Shown here piece after piece: positions 50,815-62,600 of a DNA stretch of 64,000 nt. The stretch is from contig SEMN01000064.1 in assembly GCA_005408345.1 (NCBI GenBank), forward strand, positions 1,240,001 through 1,304,000, in the 5' to 3' direction. Made by a program: the position numbers and the translations under genes. Each line of letters begins with the position of its first letter. Within the stretch, counting starts at the first letter, position 1. The notes beneath the pieces were generated by a model. It was not told the DNA's origin. It did not search any database and worked only from the letters and a program-made list of their open reading frames with translations. This DNA is from Macquaria australasica. Lineage: Eukaryota > Chordata > Actinopteri > Centrarchiformes > Percichthyidae.

Positions 50815-51095
50815 AATGTCATTAATATGTAAGTGTTAATAGGTGGAGCTACACACTAATTGCACACTGGAACAGGATCATGTTTAATATTAGAATCCAT
50901 TATGCACCGGCTGTTGCAAGTGGAGGCAAATGAATTAAGACAACACATTATTTACTCGTGCACAGGGCAAATGGAGACTGACAGCACCGAGAAGGTTGAC
51001 ATTCAACATGGCAGCTGTTACTCACATCTGTTGGCTCCCGTATCTGCAGCGCTCAGCGGCCCTTTGATACGAGCTGCTCCCGTAATTAGTTAACT
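50815..51095. promoter_or_regulatory. Candidate conserved non-coding element
   Basis: Non-repetitive segment with CTAATTGC near 50857, ATTAATA at 50821, a TCF/LEF-like CTTTGAT at 51062-51068 and TAATTAG at 51083-51089. Mixed homeodomain and TCF-type motifs in about 280 bases resemble developmental enhancers. Confidence 0.28.
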
Positions 51096-51099
51096 TTCC

Positions 51100-52135
51100 T
51101 CTGTTTCTCTGCTCAGCCAAATCTAGCTGCAGTGGGCAACACAAAGACGCAACTGCTCTGTAGAGTCCAAGGTTGATAGAAGCTTCTTTCAGTGGGAGAA
51201 GGAAAAAAAAGCTCTTAGCTGTGGCTTTTAAACAAGGTCAGCAATATCGTAAACATAAAGTGAAGATCTGGAGAGTGGCAGTATGCAAACAGCATAGCTT
51301 TTGTCAAACACTCAGTGATCTATTTATATGATCAGGTTTAGTGTTGTTAAATGTTTTGTATGTGCTAAAATAAAACTGTCGCTGTTAATGAATGACATAT
51401 ATTCTCCAAAAGTCTGGAAATTATAAAAAAAATGCAAGGACAAAATTAATAAAATATAGCAGTGACATTTTTTTCCCACTTGCCTTCCTTTCACTAAGTC
51501 CTTAATGAGCATGTCACTGGCAGAATTAATTTCTTATTGTTTAATTGATCCCAAAACAGCTCTCATCCATCATAGGGCCATTCAATATCTTACTCTTTTA
51601 ATCTCTGTCTGCCCCTCATCATAATTCTATAGCACAGGCCATTACACATGGAGAGAGGGCTCACACTGTGCTGTGGGCATCTTTAACACTGCCCACACAC
51701 AAACGCTGACACACCAACACACACATGCACACAGAGTCACTATATATTGTGGAATCAATTCTGTTTCTATGAAATATACATCCAAACAAGCAGAGCAGTT
51801 GATGCTGCAGTGGTACAGACTCCAGTGATGAGAGCTGGTGCACCAGGGAATGTGTCTAACATCTGTTTTACATGAATGATTCCTAGTGCAGCTCACAAGC
51901 TACTGTAATATGCACAAGAGCTGCGAGAAACCAGAGTAATTGGGATATGTTTAGGATGTCTTACTATGTAGTTCAAGCTAAAAGCCAACAGCAGGTCTGC
52001 TCACACTTTCACATCTTAAGAATCCCCAAATATGTACTGTCTGCATTCAGCTCCCACATAAACAGCCATGTTGAGAAGAACAAACTTATCTACTTGAAAA
52101 ATACATTAGCTCTAATGGTTTTAACAATATAGCCT
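51100..52135. other. Non-coding stretch, no gene seen
   Basis: AT-rich unique sequence with a CA-rich patch near 51690-51735. No gene is supported. Confidence 0.55.
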
Positions 52136-52141
52136 AATGAA

Positions 52142-52296
52142 TATTTAGTTGTGTAAGAGCAGTAAATAGTATTTACTTAGCTGTGCAACTAAATGAATAA
52201 TGCTTACTTGGCTGGCTGTGTAACAACAAAGTAATGTTGATTTGGGCACACAGAGCAATGCTTGCTTGGCTGTGCAACAGAGTAATGGCTGTGTCC
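52142..52296 (+). repeat. Degenerate tandem repeat
   Basis: A unit built around TTACTTGGCTGTGCAAC followed by AGTAATG recurs imperfectly about three to four times, at about 52168, 52199 and 52257, with a partial copy near 52146. Spacing varies from about 30 to 60 bases. It looks like an old minisatellite or locally duplicated sequence. Confidence 0.5.
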
Positions 52297-52469
52297 TCTT
52301 TAGATGCAAGAGCGATTGTGAGAGCCTCGTCATGTATCAGCACTCACTGACGTGCCCATCCCACGGGCGACCACTGCACCATGTCCCGTCCCTGACACGC
52401 CAACATAATGAATGGCCTAGCTAATGAAGGCTTACTAATTGATTATGGTGAAAACAGAGTATTACTCAC

Positions 52470-52528
52470 CCAATGATGGCAGCTCCAAGGGGTGCTGAGA
52501 CACTTTGTCAATGCTCTGTTTTTCCAGC
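52470..52528 (-). other. Exon-like segment, minus strand
   Basis: The minus strand has an acceptor-like CTCTGGGCTGGACAG ending at 52529 and a donor CATTGG then GTGAGT after 52470. The 59 bases between are open in one frame, reading LEKQSIDKVSQHPLELPSL. The acceptor is purine-interrupted and the peptide is unrecognised. Confidence 0.13.
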
Positions 52529-52999
52529 CTGTCCAGCCCAGAGGGTCTTTATATTGACCTTCTGACCAGCGTGGACACCTCGCATGGGATAAAGTGCATT
52601 GCTTTTATAATATTTCATTATCCTCTTACATGTTTTATAACACAGATCGTTGCATAATTTCTTTGCTCATGCCTCCATTAACATTAATTCAGCAAATTAA
52701 TGTGTTGTACATCTTGCTGCAGGCATACACCAAAGCCAACCAGGTGTGTCCACCAGTGATGAGAGTGAATGGGGATTTCAAGGCTTTACACTCTGAGCTG
52801 TTGTTCAACGAAGCAGACAGAAGCTGCTAAGGTGGGAGGTGTATGTAGAAGGCCATTGTCTTTGATTAACTAATTAGTAGACATTATCAAGACTAAACAG
52901 AAGTCATTACCAGTGGGCTTTAGTGAGGAGGCACTCATTTCCCCACGGACCTCCATCCACTGTCTCCCAGGCTCTGCCCAGTCCGTCACAGCCCAGGTC

Positions 53000-53175
53000 A
53001 CTTATTAAATCTATACCAACTAATTTTGCCTTTTAAATGAACCTCTAATTGACTTTTGTGTGAAGAAAGCAATGTGGATGATCCAGCTTGTATTATCTGA
53101 ATCACTGATTTAATCACTGATTGAATGTGAATCAGTGATGTGGTATTGGGTTTCCAGACAATGGAAGCCAAGTTA
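53000..53175. promoter_or_regulatory. Candidate regulatory element with hairpin
   Basis: Contains CTAATTGA (53045-53052) and a repeat structure: ATCACTGATT occurs at 53101-53110 and 53113-53122, and its reverse complement AATCAGTGAT follows at 53130-53139 after a 7-base loop. Sequence around it is unique. It could be a multimeric protein site or a small hairpin. Confidence 0.3.
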
Positions 53176-53179
53176 CGGA

Positions 53180-55720
53180 GATTGCTGACCCGACTACTGA
53201 TGCTTCTCGCTCTCACACACGTACACTCACTCATTGTCATACACACATTAATTCATGCACCCGTAACATCAGCCTAGCTAGTCCTTGGGTGGTCCTAATG
53301 TCCCATTTCTCATCTTTCTCATCTACCTCTTTCATCTCACTCTTTGTATATACCTTTAGAGGCGACTTACACAAATCGGATGTTGAACCACAGATGAATA
53401 AAATATTTCTGCAAACACTGATCTGAATGAAAAAAATGTACCTGCCACATTGCAACCATGTGCTACAGCAACTGCAGGGCAAGATGAAGACAAACACGCA
53501 GAACAAAGTACAGCTTGTGTTTATGGCATCTTAAAGGAAGTGTTTGACGCTGCAGATCCAGTGGGTTGCACTGTTGCCATCTTCTGTTGAGCTCAGACAA
53601 GGAGTATCCTCAGGCTCACAGGCAGGGGCCAAACCATAATCAAGAAATTATCATAATTCACTCTAATCATAAGTGAAGGAGGGCAAAATGACTGAAATTA
53701 AATTACTGCCTGGATTACTGCCTCCAACTGCAGGGATGTTTCAGTAACTGCTATTTTCTGCCAGCGTTTTAAATATATGTTTACTGTATTCGTGCCGCCA
53801 ATTAAAAAACTAAGTCAAGGGGAGTGCCACAGGTTTACTGGGAAGCAACACACATACATGCGTGCACACATCCTGGTGTGGATTTATGCTGTTTGTGTGT
53901 AATAAGAGGGGCAAAGGCTGAGTGATGTGATTGCTCAGAGTGCTGTATGGCTGGGTTCCCAGTCTGGGGCATAAGACAGCTCCACTGCAGTGGTAGTGGC
54001 ATGCTGGGAGAAGGAAGGAGGCAAAATAAAGGCCTGGTCAGGAAGGGTCCGTTCTGGTCTAATTGAGTCCTTTGGGCCGAGACTCCACTGATCAGAGGAC
54101 TTGTTACAGGAATCCGGTTTCATGGTTTCCAAACAATGAGATTTCAGAGAAGAGATTTGTAGTCCTTTGGGATTCCATCCTAACCTTTCTGTGATTTTTG
54201 TGGTTCGCTCTTGGTTGTCTGCCGCTGTGTTCCTCTGTTTTAAATCGGATTACTATAACAATATGGAAACACTGTGGTTGAGCTCAGCAAGTGATATTCA
54301 CATATAAAACATTGCAGTGATGCTTTGCTGCGAATGTGAGTATGCTGTTTGATGCCTACAGTGTGGATTCTTTGTTAGAGCTAGTGTCTGCTTCTACATG
54401 ACTGGAGCATGTCTGGCTTCCATATGGACACAGCTCATGATGCTGACTCACCGGAGCAATCACAGCTTATCTGGCCATTGGAGAAGACAGTAACACACAG
54501 GTTGAAGGATCAAAGCTCAGAGTCTTTGTTCTGAGGTACCATAAATCCTAAGACTGTTATTCAGACCTGCTGTCCAAATGATTAAATATTAATGGAGATT
54601 TAGAGGGCCGTACCCACATATGGTGCTGGCAAAGTTTGATTTATAGCACTAAAGAAAGGTGAGCAATTTCAAAATATGAAATGCATCAATGCTGAATGTA
54701 TTCAGATTTTGTATCTAATGTTTTAAACTGTGAGGATGAGACACAGCTGGTATTAAAAACTGAACGTAGAACAACAAAGTACAGCTTTCAGTACAAAGAG
54801 ATTCCTGAGAGAAAGGCATGTTTTCTTGCTTGCTCTTACTCCCTTTCACTCTTTATCTCTCTCGCTGTCTTTTTCTCTCTAAACAATCCCAGTGAGACAG
54901 AAAACAACAAAGACAAATGACTTTGGCCTTTTAAAAGAAGCGTCAAACCTCTCCCTCCAGTGAGCAGAGGATCCACAGAGGTGTCCATGTTTCTTGCTCA
55001 CCCCCTGCAGTGGCATTAACTAGCGGGGGCTCTAGATGAGCTTCCTGTGGAGCAGGACAGGCCAGGACAAACACAGGCCCTGTGCTGGATTTAATGGGCA
55101 CTAGGCCCACTCAAGTGTAGCAGTTCATAAATTAGAGAGGAGAGCAAAGAGAGGAAGATGGGAGACTGAGCAAATACAAGCAGCAAACACATGACAGAGA
55201 ACTGCCTGGCCACTGGATCATCACTCACTTCAGCATGGTGTGACAGAGAAGGAGAGGAAAGAAAGGCAGGATGGAACAAGGAAAGAGGACGGGGAATCTA
55301 ATAACATGATTTGCCAAGGCTTCAGCGAAAATAGCACAGGAGCCTACCAACTGCATGAGACGCAAATTCAAATATTTGCAAGACTCAAGTATACGCTTTT
55401 TTGTGGTCTAAAGAGGAGACGCACGGGGAGGAGGGAAATGGGCGACAGGCACAGGGCCTCGTCCACCTGATGCCACAATGCTGCCTCACACGGCTTCCTT
55501 TTGTAGCCCAAAGTGCTGGGCAGAGGAGAAAGGCAGACACAAAGAACAGACAGGACTCTCTGCAGGACCTTCTTTGTGCCATCGCCACTCACAGGCGGCA
55601 GGACAAAGCAGTCAGCTGCCTGGACATCTCGTTAGCCCGCTCCCTGCGGCTCTCACATGGCACGGGGTTGACTGTGGCCCTCCTGCTGGGGCTGGCTTAC
55701 CGCTACAGAGGAGCTTCAAC
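53180..55720. other. Non-coding stretch, no gene seen
   Basis: Unique sequence. The 184-codon frame 55401-55955 spans the CA microsatellite, and equally long frames overlap it on the other strand and in another phase, so it is not taken as a gene. Confidence 0.5.
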
Positions 55721-55731
55721 CACCAAGAAAT

Positions 55732-55759
55732 ACACACACAAACACACACACACACACAC
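55732..55759 (+). repeat. (CA)n microsatellite, interrupted
   Basis: CA tract of 28 bases with one AA interruption at 55740-55741. Confidence 0.92.
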
Positions 55760-55959
55760 GTGGGACTGTAGAGCATTAAAGACCAAGGAAGAAATACAGT
55801 GCTATAAAACACACCTGTTCTACAGAAGGTTCAATGCCCTCCCTTTGCAAGCCTTATCATGGATATTTGCTAAGGTTGTTAAAGCTGGTCTTTACAGACG
55901 CAGTCCACAACAAAGCACCTCAAGCCTGTTACAGATAGCTGGGGGAAAGGGATGAACCT

Positions 55960-57285
55960 CTCTTTCCTCCTTATGCTCTTTTATCTTTTTACCCTTTTTC
56001 TGTCCATATTGGATGAGATGCAGGAAGAATAGAGATAAAGGGTTTTAACAGAGGTTGGGTGTTTGGTTGACTATATCAATGAGAGATGAACCTATGTTTA
56101 TAAAGTCAAATCAATTGTGTGAGAAGTACACAGACTGTACAGTACATACATACACCGATACACTCGGACCCAACAACTAATTTACAGTAAGACCACCCAT
56201 CTATATTAATCAATAAAAATTAATTCAAAAGGAAATGTTTTGACAATAATTAAAACAAGCTGATTAAGTTAACAGCCAATACAATAGAGTGTTTGTTATT
56301 GAGTGGATTATTTCCTCTCAGCATTTTAGCACAGCTTTCAGATATTAGCTTGGGGCTAAATTACATAAAATAACAAAAGACAGCTAGAAAAGCTAATCCA
56401 AGCACCTTAAATTGATGCGTGCATCCACGCTCATTTGCAAGCAAATAAATTATTTTGACATTTTGAGGCTCCTGAATTTTTCCACTCACAACCTTCCAAA
56501 GGTTGCATGAGGCTGTTTTGCTATCACCAATAGGCTGTTCCTGTTTGCATGCCTTGGAATATTAAGTAGGGTTAGTGCCTAGCTTGCTTAGACCAAGCCA
56601 AATAAATATGCAGGAATTAGTTCCAGCTTCATACGCCGTCAAAATAGGATCCACCACCCAGTGCACCAAAACAACCCATTCACCACACTTTAACTCATTC
56701 TGGCTACAAAGAAAAGCAAAGCAAATTTCATATTGACACAAATAAATAAATATATGCCGGGAGCTTTGTGAGCACAGTGACAGTGCTATACATGAATGCA
56801 AAGCAAAAACAGCCCAAATCAGGGATAACCATACAGTAGATGGCACAAACACACACAGCCACATACTGTTTATACCACAAATATTTATATCTACACTGCA
56901 TTCATATTATTTTGATAGCAGTACGCATGCATTACGATAAAATGTATATAAATATTAATATATTCTTTATAATACATCTGTATGTACAGTGAATTTTTCT
57001 CCACATATCCCCACCTGATTGTGACTAATTGTCCCATTCACCTCTACTTTTCCCAACTAAAAACTGAGGTTTCATTATTTTTTTTCCAACATTGCAACGC
57101 GCTTCTCTGATCATCATCAATCATTGAGCTCAATCAGACGGATCCTGAGGCCCCTCTCATGTCTCAGAATCAATTTACTTATTAGATGACACCATTTGTG
57201 GCCTTTGTTGTGTAATGTAGCATTTTTTCTCTGATTTAATGTTTTAAACCACTTCCACACTGCTTTGCTGTTTATGTTGCTGCTG
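55960..57285. other. Non-coding stretch, no gene seen
   Basis: AT-rich unique sequence, especially 56160-56470 and 56880-57000, with scattered TTAAT motifs. No gene is seen. Confidence 0.55.
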
Positions 57286-57289
57286 TACA

Positions 57290-57414
57290 TAGTTATGGTG
57301 TGAATACTTAATATAACATGTTGCAATATCTTGACATATCATGTTGTGACACATTTTCATCACATTAAAGAATATACCGGTATATTGTGAATTATATGAA
57401 ATGGCACACCCCTG
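57290..57414 (-). mobile_element. Putative hAT-type MITE end
   Basis: Read on the minus strand, the sequence begins CAGGGGTGTGCCATTTCATA (from 57414) and continues into ATAATTCAC and a perfect 16-bp palindrome, AATATACCGGTATATT (57371-57386), then ATATTGCAA-type sequence. This order matches a widespread teleost repeat of hAT-like MITEs that start CAGGGGTGTG, carry ATACCGGTAT and become AT-rich inside. The other terminal repeat and the 8-bp target duplication are not found, so the copy is truncated or decayed and the 57290 end is approximate. Confidence 0.45.
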
Positions 57415-57419
57415 ATGCA

Positions 57420-59600
57420 TACAGAAACCAAACAATCCACCTCCCCCAGCACTCAATCATAGCATGTATAGTCTTTGCAGCCATTACAAAGGGATGATGT
57501 ACCAGAAGGTAGCAATCAGTCAGCCTGGCTGTGGTCAGCTCCCATGTATCAGTCTGTACATCCCTCCCCATTCAACAGCTGTGGGCTCATATGTCACTGT
57601 CCCTCTACCTGTCACTGTCCATCCACAACTACACCAACCACAGCAGACATCAATCAGCCCACCCCTGCTGCTTTTTAATTTGTTCCCATCCCCAAGGACC
57701 AAGTACACTTAAAAATTACAGTGAAGAAAGGTCACCCCATCCAATTAGAACATCATCAGGGATGCACACTAGAGGGTCATTCCCTGAACCCTTGTAGCAC
57801 ATCGTAAATCCTGCACTGCCCAAGAAGGAACACCCACTCTGGCAGGATTCAGAATGGCTGACTGATTGCAGCGCTGGTAAATGAGGTGCTAGGATACACA
57901 TTTAACTCTAATGTTGGATACGAGATATGAATTGTTGTTTGGATTGATACAAGGTGTAATGGCATGTGAAAGGTTTATTCCCTTAAGATCAACAATGTTA
58001 TCATCAGTCCATGTGCTGACCCTGTGTTGACCCAGGGGCCCAGATCAATCAGGTGTCCAATCAGGATTAGATCAAGCTGCCCTCTGCATCCTCTCTCATT
58101 ATTCTAGTAGCCAGCTCCTTGCAAGATAACAGGACACAGATGCAGGCAGAGAAAGTGTCAGGCCACTTTTCATAAAGAGAAAAAAAAAAAAAGACAATGA
58201 TGACAGCGGCCAACAGTCACTCTGCGAGTGTGTAAACTAATAGGTTTCTGTGTGGTGATGGGAGTCTTAGAAAAAAAAGAAAAGAAAAAGTGTCAGGCCT
58301 GCTGGAACAAGAGATTTTGGATCAAACTGTCTAATGGAAAGGACCATGTGGAGACCATTGTCTTAGCTTGGCAGAGGAACAAAAGCTAATGAGAGAGGGG
58401 CAGATAGAGAGACAGAGAAAGAGAGAGAGGGTGGGTCAGTGAGCTTTGAGCCTCTCATGGCCTGATCTAAGCCAATTAGAGACAAGTGACAGCTCAGCGA
58501 CATGCTCATGACACAACTAGACCACGCCACCGCTCTGAGCCCCAGCACCCCACAGTACAAGCCTGACTTGCACCCCAACAAGCCCTTAACATTCCCCCAT
58601 GAACGCCTAAATACCCCTCTGCCACAACCCTCATCACTCCAGACACAGACCGAAGCCAAGGAAGAGGGAGAGTATGCTTAAAAAAAAGACTGTTCTCTCT
58701 CCCTCTGTCCTGCTGCCTCTGCTCTACAGAAGGAAGTGGTCGGCCAAGCAGAGCTCTCTGCTTGCCTTCGTCATGGTCGGCCAACTCTCTTGACATTTGA
58801 TGTTGTCAAGAGTTGCCGTGACGACCTGGCAAATCCACTGACCTTTGCCCCAGTGGTTCAAAACTTGCGAACCCGAGACGAGAGAAAGCCAAAAAGCTTG
58901 GTGGGGGATATGTGAAGTGAGGAGTTTTAACTGAAAAGGGGGGTTGGTTCAAATGACCACTGGCAGCTGTCATTGTTGTGTTGCCTTCTTCCTGTGAGCA
59001 GATAATCGTGCAGAGCCTTCCCAGTATACATGAGGGGAGGTAGTAGGCCACCAGGTTGTGGGTTGTCAGGGCTCCAGCACAGGGCTTGTGATTAATGAGA
59101 CAGGGCGTCGCGCCACAGGGACCTCAGCAGCACGTGCCACACTGGTGGTAATAACAAAAACTCCTGACACTGTGTGGTAGTGGACTTGCCACACTTTTAT
59201 AAAGAGCCAGAGTCAAAACAGTTCAATAGTTAGACAGTTATATAAATGTGTATATAATGTCAACAATCATATGGCGCATCCATGACGCTGAAATTGTATG
59301 CATCCTCTCATTCACCCTTGACTGAGCATCAAGTGTATGAAATCTGTGGATGGCTATTTGGGGGAGAAGAAACAAGAAACACAGAGATGGAGGATGACAG
59401 CAAGGAGTAATGGGGGTTGAGGGACACCCAGCAGGGGGTGGGACAGGACAGCCCTCCGCACGTCTAACGTCTGCCACTCAAGAAAGTTAATGATGCCACG
59501 TTCTTGGGCCAATCATCCCCTGCTGCGTGTGAGAAAAGAGACAGACAGAGAGAGAGGACTGAGGGTGGTGTTGCTGGCACATGGATGCAGTCAGAAGAGG
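57420..59600. other. Non-coding stretch, no gene seen
   Basis: Unique sequence with a 13-A run at 58180-58192, a second A-rich patch near 58271-58290 and a GA-rich patch at about 58391-58432. Frames up to about 100 codons on the minus strand (58363-58796) are unrecognised. Confidence 0.55.
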
Positions 59601-59615
59601 TGAGATGATCTTGCA

Positions 59616-59642
59616 GGGTGAGGTGGGGGTGGGGCATGTGGG
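59616..59642 (+). other. G-quadruplex motif
   Basis: Guanine runs of 3, 5, 4 and 3 separated by loops of 6, 1 and 5 bases, which satisfies the usual four-run, loop-up-to-seven pattern. More G runs follow at 59877-59892. Confidence 0.7.
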
Positions 59643-59649
59643 TGAAAAT

Positions 59650-62600
59650 TGAAGGTCCAAGAATATTTATGACAATCAACACCCCAGTTGGCACCGTTGA
59701 GTGATTTTGAGATGAATGATATATCCCCCTCTTTTTTCTTCCCAATCACACTGCTGTCTCCTGCCCTCATCAGCATCCCTTATCGAGTCAAGTTACTTAT
59801 TAAGGTTTATGAGAAATTCTGCTAATTTTATTAGCAGTCAGTCACTAGGTTGCTATTTGATTTTTCATAGCAAGATGGGGGATGGGGATGGGCGTTTTGG
59901 CTGCTGGGGTGAAAATGTTATCATCTACAGCCAGTTAGGGAACAGCAATTTAGGGGATAAGGGAGAAATGGAGGAGGGATGGGGGTGGAAGAGGGGCAAG
60001 ATGCTGAGGAGAGATAGCAGAATCTGGTCTAGCACTCAGCAAATGTAGGAGGATTGTGTAAGGTTTAGTTTCACAAAATGTCTTACAAAGCAGAAAAGAC
60101 CTTTTGTACAGTAAAATGATAAAACACGAGGTAAATAAAGGGTGTAAAGGCTCATAGACGACATAATACCAATCTGGGCTCAATTTGTCATAAAGCGGGT
60201 AATGAGTTGAAACCGGCGGCAATCTAGTTTTGAGGTTACTGCAGTAACAACAGAACTTGAGTACAATAAGAATGAATAAGCTGGCAGATGCTCATATCCC
60301 TTAGCCTGTAATTTAATTATATGTGCTTTTTATCCTCTGACACAGGAATAACCCTGCCTTCCCGGGCTGTTTCTCCTTTCATACATCTCCCAATAACACT
60401 AGGGTAACTGTATTAGCAGTGTATGCTAGAGATGCTCTCCAGACTGCCAAATGGACCCGTATGCAGCTCCGTTTTCAAGCCATGGGGTCAGATGATGGTC
60501 AATCGATGGTCAGTCAGAGGTCACATCCAGAGCTGGCCAAAGGTCAGCCTATCTACCCAGAGGTATAACTGGCCTATCACCCTCCTTTACTGCTGTGAAT
60601 GGAGCTAAATCATGTGGACAACTCCCTTCTGCTTGGAGTCTGAGAATGTGATAAGAAGAGCAATTCACCATGTCCTCAAATTTAAACATTTCAAATAAGA
60701 TTAGTCATTCAAGGATCATGGAAACAATTAACGTGTCTACAATATTTCTAAGTTTAGTTTTAATGTTCAGGATGTTTTTCACAGAACGAGGGTGCATGAG
60801 AAGATAAGTGAATTACCAAAAACAGGCAATTAAACTAATAACACATTAGTTGCATAAACTAACAACCGACTAATTGCAGATGTATCCCACTCAACATGTT
60901 TTGAATAATATTGTTTTTCATAACCTCCTGCAGAGCAACAGCAGCCAAATCGATATCCATGAAGTGTCAGAGTTGTAATTCATGTGTCTGTTCCACATGA
61001 ACACCACAGGGACCTTTAAACGAAAGACGGGAAAAAAGCTAACATGTAAATTTCACAGTTAATGCCTGGGCATGGCTTATGTTGGCCAATTAAGCTGTTC
61101 TTTTTAGCTCCATTACAACGGGGCGTCTTGGGGTTCATTTTTCCCTTACTGTGTCATTTAGGCTTTAAATGGGCAAACATTCATTGTGCAAGTTGGACGA
61201 CAAAAAGGGAGTTTGGAGTCTGTTACAAAATGAGTGTATGTGTATGTGCATGTGCATATGTGCCTTTACAAACCCTGTCTTGTGTACGAGTTCCAAACAT
61301 CTATGTGCTACTGTGCCTTTGTGTGTGGATGCCTAATTTGTGCATGAAACAGGAGAGCGTTAATGGCTTTTAAAGATCGGTGGAGTCAAATGAGTGCACT
61401 CATCAGTTAGCCACACACCCCCTGGTGATCACTCAGTGTCGTTAGATTTCATTTCCTGTGGAATGAGAAAATCTCGGTGGATCCAAGACAAATCCCTGCA
61501 ATTATAGCCACGCTTAAGATGATTCACTGCCTTCATTTCTGTCTGACTGGGTGGTGGGTACTATTGTGTATGGCATTATTGAGTTCAGACTAATACATCA
61601 ACAGTAATCATTGGAAATACGCTAACAATAAGATACATTTCTTGGAATTTTTCTCAAGCAATATCCTCCCAAATACAATCCCTATGAATTTGTCATCAAC
61701 ACAGCAAAAAGAGAAACATACAGACAACTGACCATACAACTATCTAAACACACACAATGAACACAGGCATACATGGGAGGCACCTACGTGTTGGTTAATA
61801 GCTTTGCCCTGGACAGTGTAGAGCATGAAGGCCAGCAGCAAGAGGCACTGAGATAAGATTCTGCTTAGCATTTGAATAGGGTGTTCTGATTTCTATTCAG
61901 TTGGCCTTTGGCCATGCTAGTGCTTAAGTGGTCTGGGCAAGTCTGTCTGGTCTCTACTGTGCCAGGCAATATGCAGGCTCATATCTGGCAATGTGCAATG
62001 TCTGTCAGTGTCCCTGTCTGTCTGTCTGTCCGTTTGGCTGGACAAGTGTCTGGCTGGTTAATAATCAGCCTGGCTAGCTGCTAATCACCCTCCCAGCTGC
62101 AGAAGCAGGTGGCCACACATACCACAGCTCCCAGTCTCATTCACCATGTGATGTCATTTCACTGCACCTGGTCACACTGCATTACACATAACTGAGGTAG
62201 CCAGTTTCCCTCTATGAAATCACGTGTCTTTGCTGGTCCTGAAGCTGAGAACCTTTGACGTTTATTTCTCAGCCGAGTGGAGGTGGCGGCTCCTGCAGTG
62301 AACTGGTGGCTGCTAAGAGAACAACATCAAACCTCTGTGTCCCCTCCTTCACCTCAGCCAAGCCTGGGCCTGATCCCAGAGCAGTCTAACAGGCAGAGGC
62401 AGCAGTTAGGACACACTGGAAATGGAAAGCCATTAACTCTGCAATACACAAGGTCACCTTCAACTAGACACAGCAGCCACCCAACTTCCACTGTTGATAT
62501 GCCCATTGGATGCAGTGGTGCAGTCATGTAAAGGTCAGGCTGTAAAACGGAACCACAGCTGCCTTAGGAATCACACTCCTAAACATTTGATCTTGTCTCC

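Noticed and set aside
52723..52743. Possible 21-nt microexon (after CTTGCTGCAG, before GTGTGT), plus strand
   Set aside because: The acceptor tract is weak and the donor is poor; such pairs are common by chance.
55401..55955. 184-codon open frame, plus strand
   Set aside because: It spans a CA microsatellite (a TH repeat in the peptide) and overlaps a 97-codon frame on the same strand. No splice context or domain.
59034..59064. let-7-like string (GAGGTAGTAGG)
   Set aside because: Similarity ends after 11 bases; no facing arm that would give a precursor hairpin was seen.
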